Shown one piece after another: positions 1-5,532 of a DNA stretch of 5,532 bases. Under the pieces are notes generated by a model, which had not been told where the DNA came from, ran no database searches, and worked only from the letters and a program-made list of their open reading frames with translations. The position numbers were made by a program, and so were the translations under genes. The DNA comes from JAAYRG01 sp964643255 (GTDB taxonomy: Bacteria; Bacillota; Clostridia; Lachnospirales; Lachnospiraceae): assembly GCA_964643255.1 (NCBI GenBank), contig CAZXSM010000103.1, forward strand, positions 1-5,532. The letters are read 5' to 3'. Every line of letters starts with the position of its first letter. The stretch's first letter is position 1.

Positions 1-440
1 GGATTAATGCACTGTTTTTTGTGGTCACTTTGATTATTAATACATTTGGAGCTTTAGGAATAATCAACGGACTTTCTCAAAAGGAAATATCCGACATGTA
101 CGTAACCCTTATAACACCGAGTCCTGCTACTTTTAGAATTTGGAGTGTCATATACACTTTACTTATAATCTCAGTAATTATGATGATTGTAAAGAAAGAT
201 ACTCCATACTACAAGGATGCTTTGAATCAGATATCAAGGCTTTTTATAATTTCATGCATTTTTAATATTGGATGGATTATTACTTTCTCATATATCCTAA
301 TTGAATTATCCGTTGTATTGATATTTGCATTTGTAATAACATTATCTTTAATTTGTCAGAAGCTCCTTAAGATTAACGATGGAAAGCATTTCCTGCTTCC
401 TTTGACCTTTGGAATCTATCAGGTGAAGCAAAATGAATAA
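1..440 (+). CDS. TspO/MBR-like (tryptophan-rich sensory) membrane protein, 5' cut by window edge, C-terminus truncated
   Basis: The reading frame is open to the left edge (first full codon at 3), so the start lies outside the window; a GTG at 21 is in frame but probably internal. The family consists of small integral membrane proteins related to TspO/peripheral benzodiazepine receptor, which bind tetrapyrroles; the role of clostridial members is unclear. Seen here: an N-terminal helix, then a segment ending TPSPATFRIWSVIYTLL, which matches the conserved TP-x-TFxIWxxIY signature, then helices around RLFIISCIFNIGWIITF and VVLIFAFVITLSLI. The final conserved stretch LLPLTFGIY normally continues into a Gly-Trp containing last helix. 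Here it runs into five unrelated residues (VKQNE after a Q) and a TAA at 438, so the last helix is missing. No continuation is visible in the other two frames before the next gene. The protein may be non-functional. The family call is fairly secure; function is not. Confidence 0.68.
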   Translation, partial: INALFFVVTLIINTFGALGIINGLSQKEISDMYVTLITPSPATFRIWSVIYTLLIISVIMMIVKKDTPYYKDALNQISRLFIISCIFNIGWIITFSYILIELSVVLIFAFVITLSLICQKLLKINDGKHFLLPLTFGIYQVKQNE

Positions 441-443
441 ATA

Positions 444-453
444 GGGGGGGAAG
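444..453 (+). promoter_or_regulatory. Ribosome binding site with a seven-G tract for the YcxB-like gene
   Basis: Seven consecutive G (444-450) followed by AAG lie 3-13 bases before the ATG at 457. This is a purine-rich but unusual Shine-Dalgarno, since typical sites nearby are AGGAGG or AAGGAG. A G homopolymer in this place could change length by slippage and so alter spacing to the start codon. Confidence 0.5.
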
Positions 454-456
454 ATA

Positions 457-978
457 ATGGAAGAGCCTAGAATTGTGATAAATACAACATTGGAAAAAGA
501 AGACTATAGGAAGTTTTTATATATTGCAACATTTAGAAGAAATAAATTTATTATTCCATTTTTAGTTTTGATTTCTTTTGTTGGAGGTTTATTAATCGGC
601 ATAGACTATGATGGTTTAAGTTTAACAAGATTATTTTTAAGTTGGATATTGTTGTTTTTCCTGGCAATTGCTATTGTTCTATTTAAAGTTGAAAAAAAGA
701 ATAAGCAAAGGATCAAAACCGATAAAACAGGTACCTTTGATAGTATTAACACATTGAAGTTTTATGATGATAGAGTTGTAATGGAAAACGAATCCCTTAA
801 ATCAAAGGGAGAATTAATGTATAATCAGTTTTTTGCTGTAATGGAAAGCAAAGAATATTTTATTTTTTATTTAACAATGAATCAAGCATCAATAATTAGG
901 AAAAAAGATGTAAAAGATGTAAAAGAACTAAAAGATTTTCTTGTTGAAAAATTTCAAGGCAAATACAAAGAGATATGA
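457..978 (+). CDS. YcxB-like two-helix membrane protein
   Basis: This is a protein of 173 residues. It has a short N-terminal cytoplasmic stretch with an acidic-basic pattern (residues 1-28), two adjacent hydrophobic helices (about 30-49 and 56-76), a basic KVEKKNKQRIK segment, and a soluble C-terminal half of beta-strand character. The layout, with a KFYDDRVVMEN-like strand (about 101-111), a Y-N-Q-F-F-A-V-M-E turn (122-130), the aromatic YFIFYL strand (134-139) and a basic-residue IIRKKDV motif (146-152), matches the YcxB-like family found widely in Bacillota. The family has no established biochemical role. The ATG at 457 is chosen because a G-rich site sits just upstream and the hydrophobic pair begins at the usual distance. 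It follows the truncated TspO-like gene by 16 bases, so the two may be co-transcribed. No terminator is visible after its stop; the next 115 bases lead to the broken PAS-GGDEF gene. Confidence 0.72.
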   Translation: MEEPRIVINTTLEKEDYRKFLYIATFRRNKFIIPFLVLISFVGGLLIGIDYDGLSLTRLFLSWILLFFLAIAIVLFKVEKKNKQRIKTDKTGTFDSINTLKFYDDRVVMENESLKSKGELMYNQFFAVMESKEYFIFYLTMNQASIIRKKDVKDVKELKDFLVEKFQGKYKEI

Positions 979-1081
979 TATATTCTTTGCATTATAATAA
1001 AAACAATACATGTTAATACACGAATTATGAAAATGATTCTGATGACCTTAAATCTAGTGTACCAAAATGGAAATTCTAAAC

Positions 1082-1087
1082 AGGAGG
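1082..1087 (+). promoter_or_regulatory. Shine-Dalgarno site of the broken PAS-GGDEF gene
   Basis: AGGAGG lies 6 bases before the ATG at 1094. It is a consensus site and decides the original start of the decayed gene. The original N-terminus therefore survives although the interior is damaged. Upstream (979-1081) is non-coding; a TATAAT at 993-998 has no good -35 partner, so I do not call a promoter. Confidence 0.6.
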
Positions 1088-1093
1088 AATATT

Positions 1094-1507
1094 ATGAGTA
1101 CATCTACACCCTTTGATCAAGAATCAGACATATATAGCAAGAAGAGTGTATTATGAGTGCGAATATCGTATTCAAACTAAGAATGGTGATTATAGATGGT
1201 TTTATGACCGAGGTAAAATAACTCAAAGAGATGAAAGTAACAAGCCTTTGCTTGTAGCTGGAATAGTATTTGATATAACCGAGAAAAAAGTAAGAAAATT
1301 AATGATGAACATGGACATCCGTTTGGAGATATGGTTCTTACTAAAATTGCAAATGTGATTTCGGAATCAATAAGGGATATAGATTCTGTTGGCAGATATG
1401 GAGGGGTAGCAGTTTTAAATGGAGAGTCAGTAGAAGAATTAATAGAGAAAGCTGATAAAAAATTATATGAAGCAAAGAATACTGGTCGTAACAGGATTAA
1501 AGGGTAG
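1094..1507 (+). pseudogene. Multiply deleted PAS-GGDEF (diguanylate cyclase) remnant
   Basis: An intact gene of this type would encode a PAS sensor domain joined to a GGDEF domain that makes cyclic di-GMP from two GTP. Four conserved islands remain. (1) The start MSTSTPFDQES at 1094, reading to a TGA at 1154-1156. (2) In another frame (about 1152-1289), the C-terminal half of a PAS/PAC domain: YECEYRIQTKNGDYRWF, then GIVFDITEKK. (3) Back in the start frame from 1292, the GGDEF island KKINDEHGHPFGD through VGRYGG (to about 1405). (4) The C-terminal end ESVEELIEKADKKLYEAKNTGRNR to the TAG at 1505. Missing are the first half of PAS, the linker plus the first GGDEF strand (the usual LTGLYNRR and DIDxF region), and about 45 residues from the D/E-E-F part of the active site to the SIGVA strand. 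RYGG is joined directly to VA, in frame. With both the metal-binding Asp region and EEF gone, the product cannot be an active cyclase. The terminator follows directly. Confidence 0.82.
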
Positions 1508-1530
1508 ACAGATAAATGAATACTGAAGAA

Positions 1531-1580
1531 ATACTAAAAAGCTCTTAAGGGTTAAACCTTAAGAGTTTTTTAGTATTCTT
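1531..1580 (+). terminator. Rho-independent terminator, probably bidirectional
   Basis: CTCTTAAGG (1542-1550) pairs perfectly with CCTTAAGAG (1557-1565) around a 6-base loop, and the 3' arm is followed by TTTTTTAG. The 5' arm is preceded by ATACTAAAAAG, complementary to the T-run and TAGTATT, so the stem extends and the minus strand also ends in a T-run. It lies 24 bases after the stop of the broken PAS-GGDEF gene and insulates the sugar transporter operon from the left block. Confidence 0.88.
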
Positions 1581-1784
1581 TTAGTAGAAAAACTGGTATT
1601 AAAAATCAAGCATTAAAGCTCAGGGGATAATTATTGCTATAAATATGTATAAAAAATTAATTGTATTCTTATTTAAAAAAGCAACAGAAATGTAATGAAT
1701 CGACAAAATATTTTGAAATACGACAAAAAGCCATAACGATTCTATTATTTCCGATTATATATATACATGTTAAACAAAAAGTAA
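1581..1784 (+). other. Non-coding upstream region of the sugar ABC operon, ending at the assembly gap
   Basis: This stretch is AT-rich with no credible gene. A frame stays open from a TTG at 1661 into the gap, but it has no ribosome binding site and no family resemblance. It probably carries the promoter and operator of the binding-protein gene whose start is lost in the gap. It includes a spaced direct repeat (1701-1728). A TATATATATACAT run at about 1757-1769 could hold a -10 element, but I cannot pair it with a good -35, which would fit an activator-dependent promoter. Confidence 0.45.
1701..1728 (+). promoter_or_regulatory. Direct repeat CGACAAAA x2 spaced 20 bp, candidate activator site
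   Basis: CGACAAAA occurs at 1701-1708 and again at 1721-1728, start-to-start 20 bp, close to two helical turns. A weaker 6/8 match (CAACAGAA) sits at 1682-1689, 19 bp further upstream. Direct half-sites at about this spacing are typical of AraC-family activators, and CUT1 sugar operons in Clostridia are often controlled by AraC-type response regulators (YesN-like). The assignment of a regulator is inference; no regulator gene is in the window. Confidence 0.35.
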
Positions 1785-1884
1785 NNNNNNNNNNNNNNNN
1801 NNNNNNNNNNNNNNNNNNNNNNNNNNNNNNNNNNNNNNNNNNNNNNNNNNNNNNNNNNNNNNNNNNNNNNNNNNNNNNNNNNNN
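1785..1884. other. Assembly gap (100 N)
   Basis: Exactly 100 undetermined bases, the conventional placeholder for a scaffold gap of unknown size. It hides the start, lipoprotein signal and N-terminal lobe of the solute-binding protein, and perhaps more. Reading frames running through it have no meaning. Confidence 0.98.
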
Positions 1885-2647
1885 ACTTGATGCGTGTAAA
1901 AAAATAGAAGAAAAGGGTTATGTACCAATTGCTTGTTCAGCAGGTACACCATGGTGTCTATCAATGGTAGCTGGATATTTATGTGATCGTGAAGGGGGAC
2001 CAGATAATCTTGAAGGCATAACAGCGGGTACATTAGATTGGACAAGTGAAAGCTTTATTAATGCAGGTAATAAATTAGCAGAACTATCACAATATTTCCA
2101 AGAATCGGCAGCAGGGGATTCTAACGACCAAGCTACAGCAATGTTCTATAATGGGGAAGCATCTATGTTAGTTCAAGGTTCATGGGCAATTGGTCAAATT
2201 AATGGAAACAACCCAGATTTTGAAGACAAATGTGGTGTTTTCCAATTCCCAGGAATTGAAGGCGGAGCTGATCCTAACAGAATGATAGTTAAAACAGATA
2301 ACTTGGTTGTGAGTTCTACTACAGAACATCCAGAAGCATGTATAGCTCTAATGAAGATGTTTACTGATGAAGAAGCTCAAAAATATACAGCTGAAGTTGG
2401 GGGTAAAATACCAGTAGTTAATAATGTTGAAATTGATTATGCTAAGGCACCTAAACAATTAGAATTTATTCAAGATATATTAAGTAACATGTCAGGAACC
2501 TTTGGATTCTATAATGAGTCTCTTGATAGTGTAGAAGCAGGGGACGTGTTTGATAATGCTATGGTAGACATTTTCTTAGGTGAATTAAACTCAGAAGAAG
2601 CGTTCCAAGAAGTACAAGATTTTTATGAACTAGAAGTTTGGAACTAA
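1885..2647 (+). CDS. Sugar ABC transporter solute-binding protein (family 1), 5' end lost in assembly gap
   Basis: The visible part is 253 residues (first full codon at 1886), the C-terminal part of an extracellular family 1 solute-binding protein. Family members are usually about 420-450 residues, so roughly 170-200 residues, including the lipoprotein signal peptide, are missing. Seen, in visible-residue numbering: a helix-strand unit ending KGYVPIAC (11-17); the hinge-region motif AMFYNGEASMLVQGSWAIGQ (85-104), where the family has F-x-x-G-x-A-A-M-x-x-x-G-S-W; a strand GVFQFPG (107-113); and a C-terminal helix ELNSEEAFQEVQDF (233-246), matching the family's typical SPEEAxxxVQ ending. The protein would sit lipid-anchored outside the membrane and hand a mono- or oligosaccharide to the two permeases downstream. 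The substrate cannot be named. It has four closely placed cysteines near the break (residues 4, 17, 24, 33), somewhat unusual for an exported protein. The 119-base space to the permease gene contains a strong palindrome. Confidence 0.88.
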
Positions 2648-2665
2648 ATATCTGGGATTAATATC

Positions 2666-2711
2666 TTAACTAATATACGAGACTAGATATCTAGTCTCGT
2701 ATATTAGTTAA
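2666..2711 (+). repeat. 46-bp perfect palindrome between binding-protein and permease genes
   Basis: A 23-base left arm (2666-2688, starting TTAACTAATATACGAG) is followed without any spacer by its exact reverse complement (2689-2711). As RNA it would form a very stable hairpin with a tight loop at GAUAUC. No T-run follows (next bases AAACATGTG), so it is not a standard terminator. It begins 18 bases after the TAA of the binding-protein gene and ends 55 bases before the permease ATG. Hairpins in this position are known in sugar ABC operons (as in E. coli malE-malF) to protect the upstream mRNA and give excess binding protein; that role here is inference. Confidence 0.85.
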
Positions 2712-2766
2712 AACATGTGATTACATTAAGATAAGAATACATATAAAACAAAAAAGGGAGTATGAT

Positions 2767-3657
2767 ATGAACAAAATTTTAAGTAATAAAAAGGTAATCA
2801 TTATTTTTATTGGGCCTGCTTTTATTATGTTTACATTAATACTGCTTGTTCCAATTATCCAAGCTATATATTATTCTTTTTGTGATTATAATGCGCTTTC
2901 AGAACCAATATTTATTGGTTTCGATAATTATAAAAAACTACTTACAATAGATAAAACAATGCGTATTGCCTTAAAAAATTCTATATTTTTCACTGTATTT
3001 TCAGCAGTAACTCAGCAAATAATTGGGCTTCTAGTAGCAGTTTTATTAACTAACATTAAACGAGGAAGAAACTTTTTCAAAAACATATATTATTTGCCAA
3101 CGGTTATATCATCAGCGGCACTTGGCTTATTATGGGCATTTATATTCAATCCTAAGATGGGAATAAATCAAATCTTAGCTTATTTCGGGATCAAAGGTCC
3201 TTTATGGTTGTCTCAAACGACAGGACCTATAGTAGTCCTGCCCATGTGGGTAATAGCCTTTGTTTCTTTATGGCAGTATATGGGCCAAACAATGATATTA
3301 TATATGGCACAAATTTCAGGAATTTCAGTAGAACTATATGAGGCATCATATATAGATGGTGCGTCAAGGTTTAATTCTTTTAGACATATAACTTTACCAC
3401 TTATTAAGCCTATGTTTGCAACAACATTGACACTAAATTGTATAGGGTCTTTAAAGTTTTTTGATCTAGTTTATAACATGACAGAAGGGGGACCTAATCA
3501 CAGAACAGAAGTACTGGCAACTCATTTATACTTTCAAGGGTTCCAATACTTTAAAAATGGATACGCAAGTGCAATTTCAATAATCATTTTGCTTCTTTCT
3601 GTATTTTGTGCGGTAAGCATTAGTAAACTAATTAAAGTTGAAAGTTATGAAATGTAA
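2767..3657 (+). CDS. Sugar ABC transporter permease, MalF/MsmF type (CUT1)
   Basis: A protein of 296 residues that forms half of the membrane channel of a carbohydrate importer. Six helices are visible: about 9-36, 70-95, 107-127, 153-181, 213-233 and 265-288. The cytoplasmic EAA loop, which docks on the ATPase, is clear at 192-211 (EAS-x-x-DGAS then I-x-LP), as is the conserved NMTEGGP segment (237-243) before the last helix. FIGFDNYKKLL (49-59) is the usual periplasmic segment after helix 1. Length fits the short MsmF/LacF/AraP-type rather than the longer E. coli MalF. The start is the ATG at 2767, 6 bases after GGGAG (2756-2760); an ATG at 2762 reads straight into a stop. The stop overlaps the ribosome binding site of the next gene, so the two permeases are made together. 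No ATP-binding subunit is adjacent. Confidence 0.94.
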   Translation: MNKILSNKKVIIIFIGPAFIMFTLILLVPIIQAIYYSFCDYNALSEPIFIGFDNYKKLLTIDKTMRIALKNSIFFTVFSAVTQQIIGLLVAVLLTNIKRGRNFFKNIYYLPTVISSAALGLLWAFIFNPKMGINQILAYFGIKGPLWLSQTTGPIVVLPMWVIAFVSLWQYMGQTMILYMAQISGISVELYEASYIDGASRFNSFRHITLPLIKPMFATTLTLNCIGSLKFFDLVYNMTEGGPNHRTEVLATHLYFQGFQYFKNGYASAISIIILLLSVFCAVSISKLIKVESYEM

Positions 3658-3662
3658 GGAGG
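3656..3662 (+). promoter_or_regulatory. Ribosome binding site overlapping the upstream stop codon
   Basis: AAGGAGG begins within the TAA stop (3655-3657) of the first permease and lies 7 bases before the ATG at 3670. The overlap suggests translational coupling of the two permease subunits. Confidence 0.75.
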
Positions 3663-3669
3663 ATTAATA

Positions 3670-4536
3670 ATGGAAACAAAAGCTTTATCAAGAATAAATA
3701 AAAATAATATAAAGAAAACTAGTCCATTGAAAGTCCTCGTTTATATAATATTGATATTATTAATGATTATATATTTAACACCCTTTCTATGGATTATAAA
3801 TGTATCATTAAAAACAAACAAAGAATTATATGAATCACCTTTTGCTTTCCCTCAGGTACTACAATTAGGTAATTATATATATGCATGGACTAAAGGAAAT
3901 TTGGGTAGGGCTACAGTGAATTCTGTTATAGTGTGTGTTGTAACCCTTGCTATTTGTTTAATAATTGGATCAATGGCTGCATTTGCAATAGGACGTATGA
4001 AATGGAAATATTCAAGGCATGTAATGCTATATTTCATGATGGGAATGATGATACCGGTACATTGTGTATTAATTCCTTTGTTTGTTCGTTTTTCTCAAAT
4101 AGGATTAACCAATTCATTATTTGGATTAACTCTACCCTATATAACATTTTCACTTCCACTTACAATTTTCTTAATGGTGGGATTCTTTAGGAGTATACCA
4201 AAAGAACTATTTGAAACAGCAGCTATAGATGGAGCATCAATATATCAATGTTTTTATAAGATAGCTCTTCCTTTATCCAAAACTGGCTTATTTGTTTCTG
4301 GACTTATGGTTTTTATTAGTAACTGGAATGAACTTTTGTTAGCAATGGTTTTTATATCTGACCCGAGTAAAAAGACGCTACCTGTTACCTTAACTTACTT
4401 TGTAGGTCCATATGCAACTAATTATGTACAAATGTTTGCTGCTATTGTAATAGCTATCGCTCCATCTATTTTAGTATATTCGCTTTTTAGCAACCAGATT
4501 GTAGAAGGACTTACAAAAGGTGCTGTAAAGGGATAA
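3670..4536 (+). CDS. Sugar ABC transporter permease, MalG/MsmG type (CUT1)
   Basis: A protein of 288 residues, the second channel subunit, expected to pair with the MalF-type permease encoded just upstream. After a basic cytoplasmic N-terminus, helices lie at about 20-46, 81-106, 117-138, 148-172, 207-227 and 253-274. The EAA loop is at 182-202 (ETAAIDGAS then I-A-LP). SLKTNKELYESPFAFP (46-61) is the typical segment following helix 1 in MalG-type proteins. The C-terminal NQIVEGLTKGAVKG closely follows the family ending (F-V-x-GLTAGAVKG), so the protein is complete. Together with the neighbouring binding protein it makes a CUT1 importer lacking its own ATPase; in Bacillota a single MsmK-like ATPase often serves several such systems. 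No clear terminator follows, and no sugar-degrading enzyme is found downstream to hint at the substrate. Confidence 0.94.
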   Translation: METKALSRINKNNIKKTSPLKVLVYIILILLMIIYLTPFLWIINVSLKTNKELYESPFAFPQVLQLGNYIYAWTKGNLGRATVNSVIVCVVTLAICLIIGSMAAFAIGRMKWKYSRHVMLYFMMGMMIPVHCVLIPLFVRFSQIGLTNSLFGLTLPYITFSLPLTIFLMVGFFRSIPKELFETAAIDGASIYQCFYKIALPLSKTGLFVSGLMVFISNWNELLLAMVFISDPSKKTLPVTLTYFVGPYATNYVQMFAAIVIAIAPSILVYSLFSNQIVEGLTKGAVKG

Positions 4537-4667
4537 TTTATTTTAATATAATGCTTACGATTTTAGTCATCAAATGCTCCAAATACAATCAGATACAATT
4601 GTAAAAAGTCTCCCGTATTATAGACATTAAGGCTTATGGCTTTATCACACTCATTTTATAGTAAGAT

Positions 4668-4696
4668 TGGACAAATAGTTGTGATTTTAATATAAT
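4668..4696 (+). promoter_or_regulatory. Sigma-A-type promoter for the TauE/SafE gene
   Basis: TGGACA (4668-4673, 5/6 to the -35 consensus) and TATAAT (4691-4696, perfect -10) are separated by 17 bases. Transcription would begin near 4703, giving a leader of about 40 bases before the ATG at 4744. The rest of the 4537-4743 spacer shows no gene, no terminator with a T-run and no recognisable riboswitch. Confidence 0.68.
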
Positions 4697-4730
4697 ATAA
4701 AGATACTAATAAGTTAGACTTTACTTAAAA

Positions 4731-4737
4731 AAGGAGA
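4731..4737 (+). promoter_or_regulatory. Ribosome binding site of the TauE/SafE gene
   Basis: AAGGAGA lies 6 bases before the ATG at 4744. It is close to consensus and fixes this start. Confidence 0.7.
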
Positions 4738-4743
4738 TACAAA

Positions 4744-5502
4744 ATGGAGCACTTATTACAAATGATAGATTTAAATTGGACACAATGGATTACTGTAATC
4801 ATAGTAGCATTAATGGTTGGGTTTTCAAAAACAGCAATTAGCGGGGTTACAATGTTGGCCATACCCATTCTTGCAACTGCATTTGGGGCTAAGGATTCTA
4901 CAGGTATTATGTTACCTATGCTAATAGTAGGTGATTTATTTGCCATATGGTATTATCGTAAAAGTGTAGAGTGGAAGAAGGTATTTCAGCCCTTACCCTG
5001 GGCAATAGTTGGAATAATCTTCGGAGTTGTTGTTGGGAATAATATAAGTGATAGTACCTTTCTAACGCTTATAGGAATTATCATTCTGATTTGTCTTGGA
5101 ATTTTAGTTTATACAGAGGTAAAGGGTAAGGACATTAAGGTACCAGAGAAAGCATGGTTTTATATTCTTGTAGGAATATTAAGTGGCTTTGCGTCAATGA
5201 TTGGGAATGCTTCAGGTCCCATATTCGGTATCTATCTATTAGCCCTAGGTTTTAAGAAAAATGACTTTATGGGTACAAATGCTTGGTTTTTCTTTCTTGT
5301 CAATCTTATAAAGTTACCTCTACAGATTTTTGTTTGGCATAATATTGGTATTAGGACCATAACTATTACTGCAGCAGTACTACCCCTGATTGCATTAGGT
5401 GCTATCCTAGGTTATTATATATTAAAAAAGATCAACGAAAAGATTTTTCGCTATATAGTAATTATCATGACAGCTATAGCTGCCATAAAACTTTTATTTT
5501 GA
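4744..5502 (+). CDS. TauE/SafE-family (former DUF81) membrane anion permease
   Basis: A complete protein of 252 residues, almost wholly hydrophobic with about eight helices in two homologous halves. The first-half signature is VGFSKTAISGV (25-35) followed by LPMLIVGDLFAIWYYR (57-72). The second-half counterpart is GNASGPIFGIYLLALGF (154-170), then F-M-G-T-N-A-W-FF (175-183). These Gly-Phe-Ser/Gly-Asn-Ala motifs and the length are typical of TauE/SafE proteins, which move sulfite, sulfonates, sulfoacetate or other small organic anions across the cytoplasmic membrane. The direction and substrate differ among members and cannot be read from sequence. It has its own promoter and ribosome binding site and lies 207 bases after the sugar permease genes, so it is probably a separate unit with no functional tie to the importer. 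Nothing recognisable follows in the last 30 bases. Confidence 0.9.
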   Translation: MEHLLQMIDLNWTQWITVIIVALMVGFSKTAISGVTMLAIPILATAFGAKDSTGIMLPMLIVGDLFAIWYYRKSVEWKKVFQPLPWAIVGIIFGVVVGNNISDSTFLTLIGIIILICLGILVYTEVKGKDIKVPEKAWFYILVGILSGFASMIGNASGPIFGIYLLALGFKKNDFMGTNAWFFFLVNLIKLPLQIFVWHNIGIRTITITAAVLPLIALGAILGYYILKKINEKIFRYIVIIMTAIAAIKLLF

Positions 5503-5532
5503 TTTGATGGTAATTGATTAATCGTGAAAATA

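Noticed and set aside
993..998. TATAAT as promoter of the broken PAS-GGDEF gene
   Set aside because: The bases 17 upstream (GAGATA) do not resemble a -35 element and there is no extended -10 motif, so support is too weak.
1113..1358. A short independent gene starting with TTG and encoding a PAC-like domain
   Set aside because: The TTG has no Shine-Dalgarno of its own and the frame is only the middle island of the broken PAS-GGDEF gene, ending in out-of-frame GGDEF sequence.
1770..2045. Minus-strand reading frame across the gap
   Set aside because: It is antisense to the binding-protein gene, runs through the N placeholder and shows no family features.
1661..2647. A single 328-residue reading frame through the N run
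   Set aside because: The first 41 codons have no ribosome binding site or family match, the gap length is arbitrary, and only the part after the gap is a real binding protein.
3933..4190. Plus-strand reading frame inside the second permease gene
   Set aside because: It is an overlapping-frame shadow of the clearly coding MalG-type permease, with cysteine- and asparagine-rich nonsense composition.
4540..4696. 13-bp direct repeat ATTTTAATATAAT at 4540-4552 and 4684-4696
   Set aside because: The second copy is the -10 region of the TauE/SafE promoter. The first follows the permease stop without a good -35, and all-A/T repeats of this length are not surprising in this DNA.
4725..4946. Minus-strand reading frame over the start of the TauE/SafE gene
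   Set aside because: It is antisense to a well-supported membrane protein gene and has no own ribosome binding site or family match.
1..5532. CRISPR arrays, tRNA or rRNA genes, insertion sequences, toxin-antitoxin or phage-defence genes
   Set aside because: No regularly spaced repeats, no cloverleaf or rRNA-like sequence, no transposase and no defence-type domains were seen on either strand.

Overview
The window is AT-rich, with tight Shine-Dalgarno sequences, TATAAT-type promoter elements and short intergenic spaces. Gene content (CUT1 sugar transporter parts without a local ATPase, a YcxB-like protein, a GGDEF remnant, a TauE/SafE permease) suggests a Bacillota genome, most likely class Clostridia (Lachnospirales-like). 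The genus cannot be fixed from the sequence alone. A run of exactly 100 N (1785-1884) marks a scaffold gap in a draft assembly, so its true length is unknown.

Left part (1-1580), all on the plus strand: a TspO/MBR-like membrane protein cut by the window edge at its N-terminus and ending abruptly inside a conserved C-terminal motif; a small two-helix YcxB-like membrane protein; and a broken PAS-GGDEF gene. The broken gene keeps its ribosome binding site, start and stop but has lost at least three internal pieces. A clear bidirectional-looking terminator (1531-1580) closes this block. Two truncated genes in 1.5 kb make it look like a zone of deletion-driven decay.

Middle part (1581-4536): a carbohydrate ABC importer operon of the CUT1 type. 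Its order is regulatory region (with an 8-bp direct repeat spaced 20 bp), assembly gap, C-terminal part of a family 1 solute-binding protein, a 46-bp perfect palindrome, a MalF/MsmF-type permease and a MalG/MsmG-type permease. The binding protein captures sugar outside the cell and the two permeases form the channel. No ATPase is encoded here, so a shared MsmK/MalK-like ATPase elsewhere is the likely energy source. The palindrome probably forms an mRNA hairpin that lets the binding protein be made in excess over the permeases.

Right part (4537-5532): about 200 bp of intergenic DNA with a good sigma-A-type promoter, then a complete TauE/SafE-family anion permease with its own ribosome binding site, probably a separate transcription unit. 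I did not find a convincing undescribed system. The most unusual signals are the multiply deleted GGDEF gene, the loopless palindrome and the spaced direct repeat.
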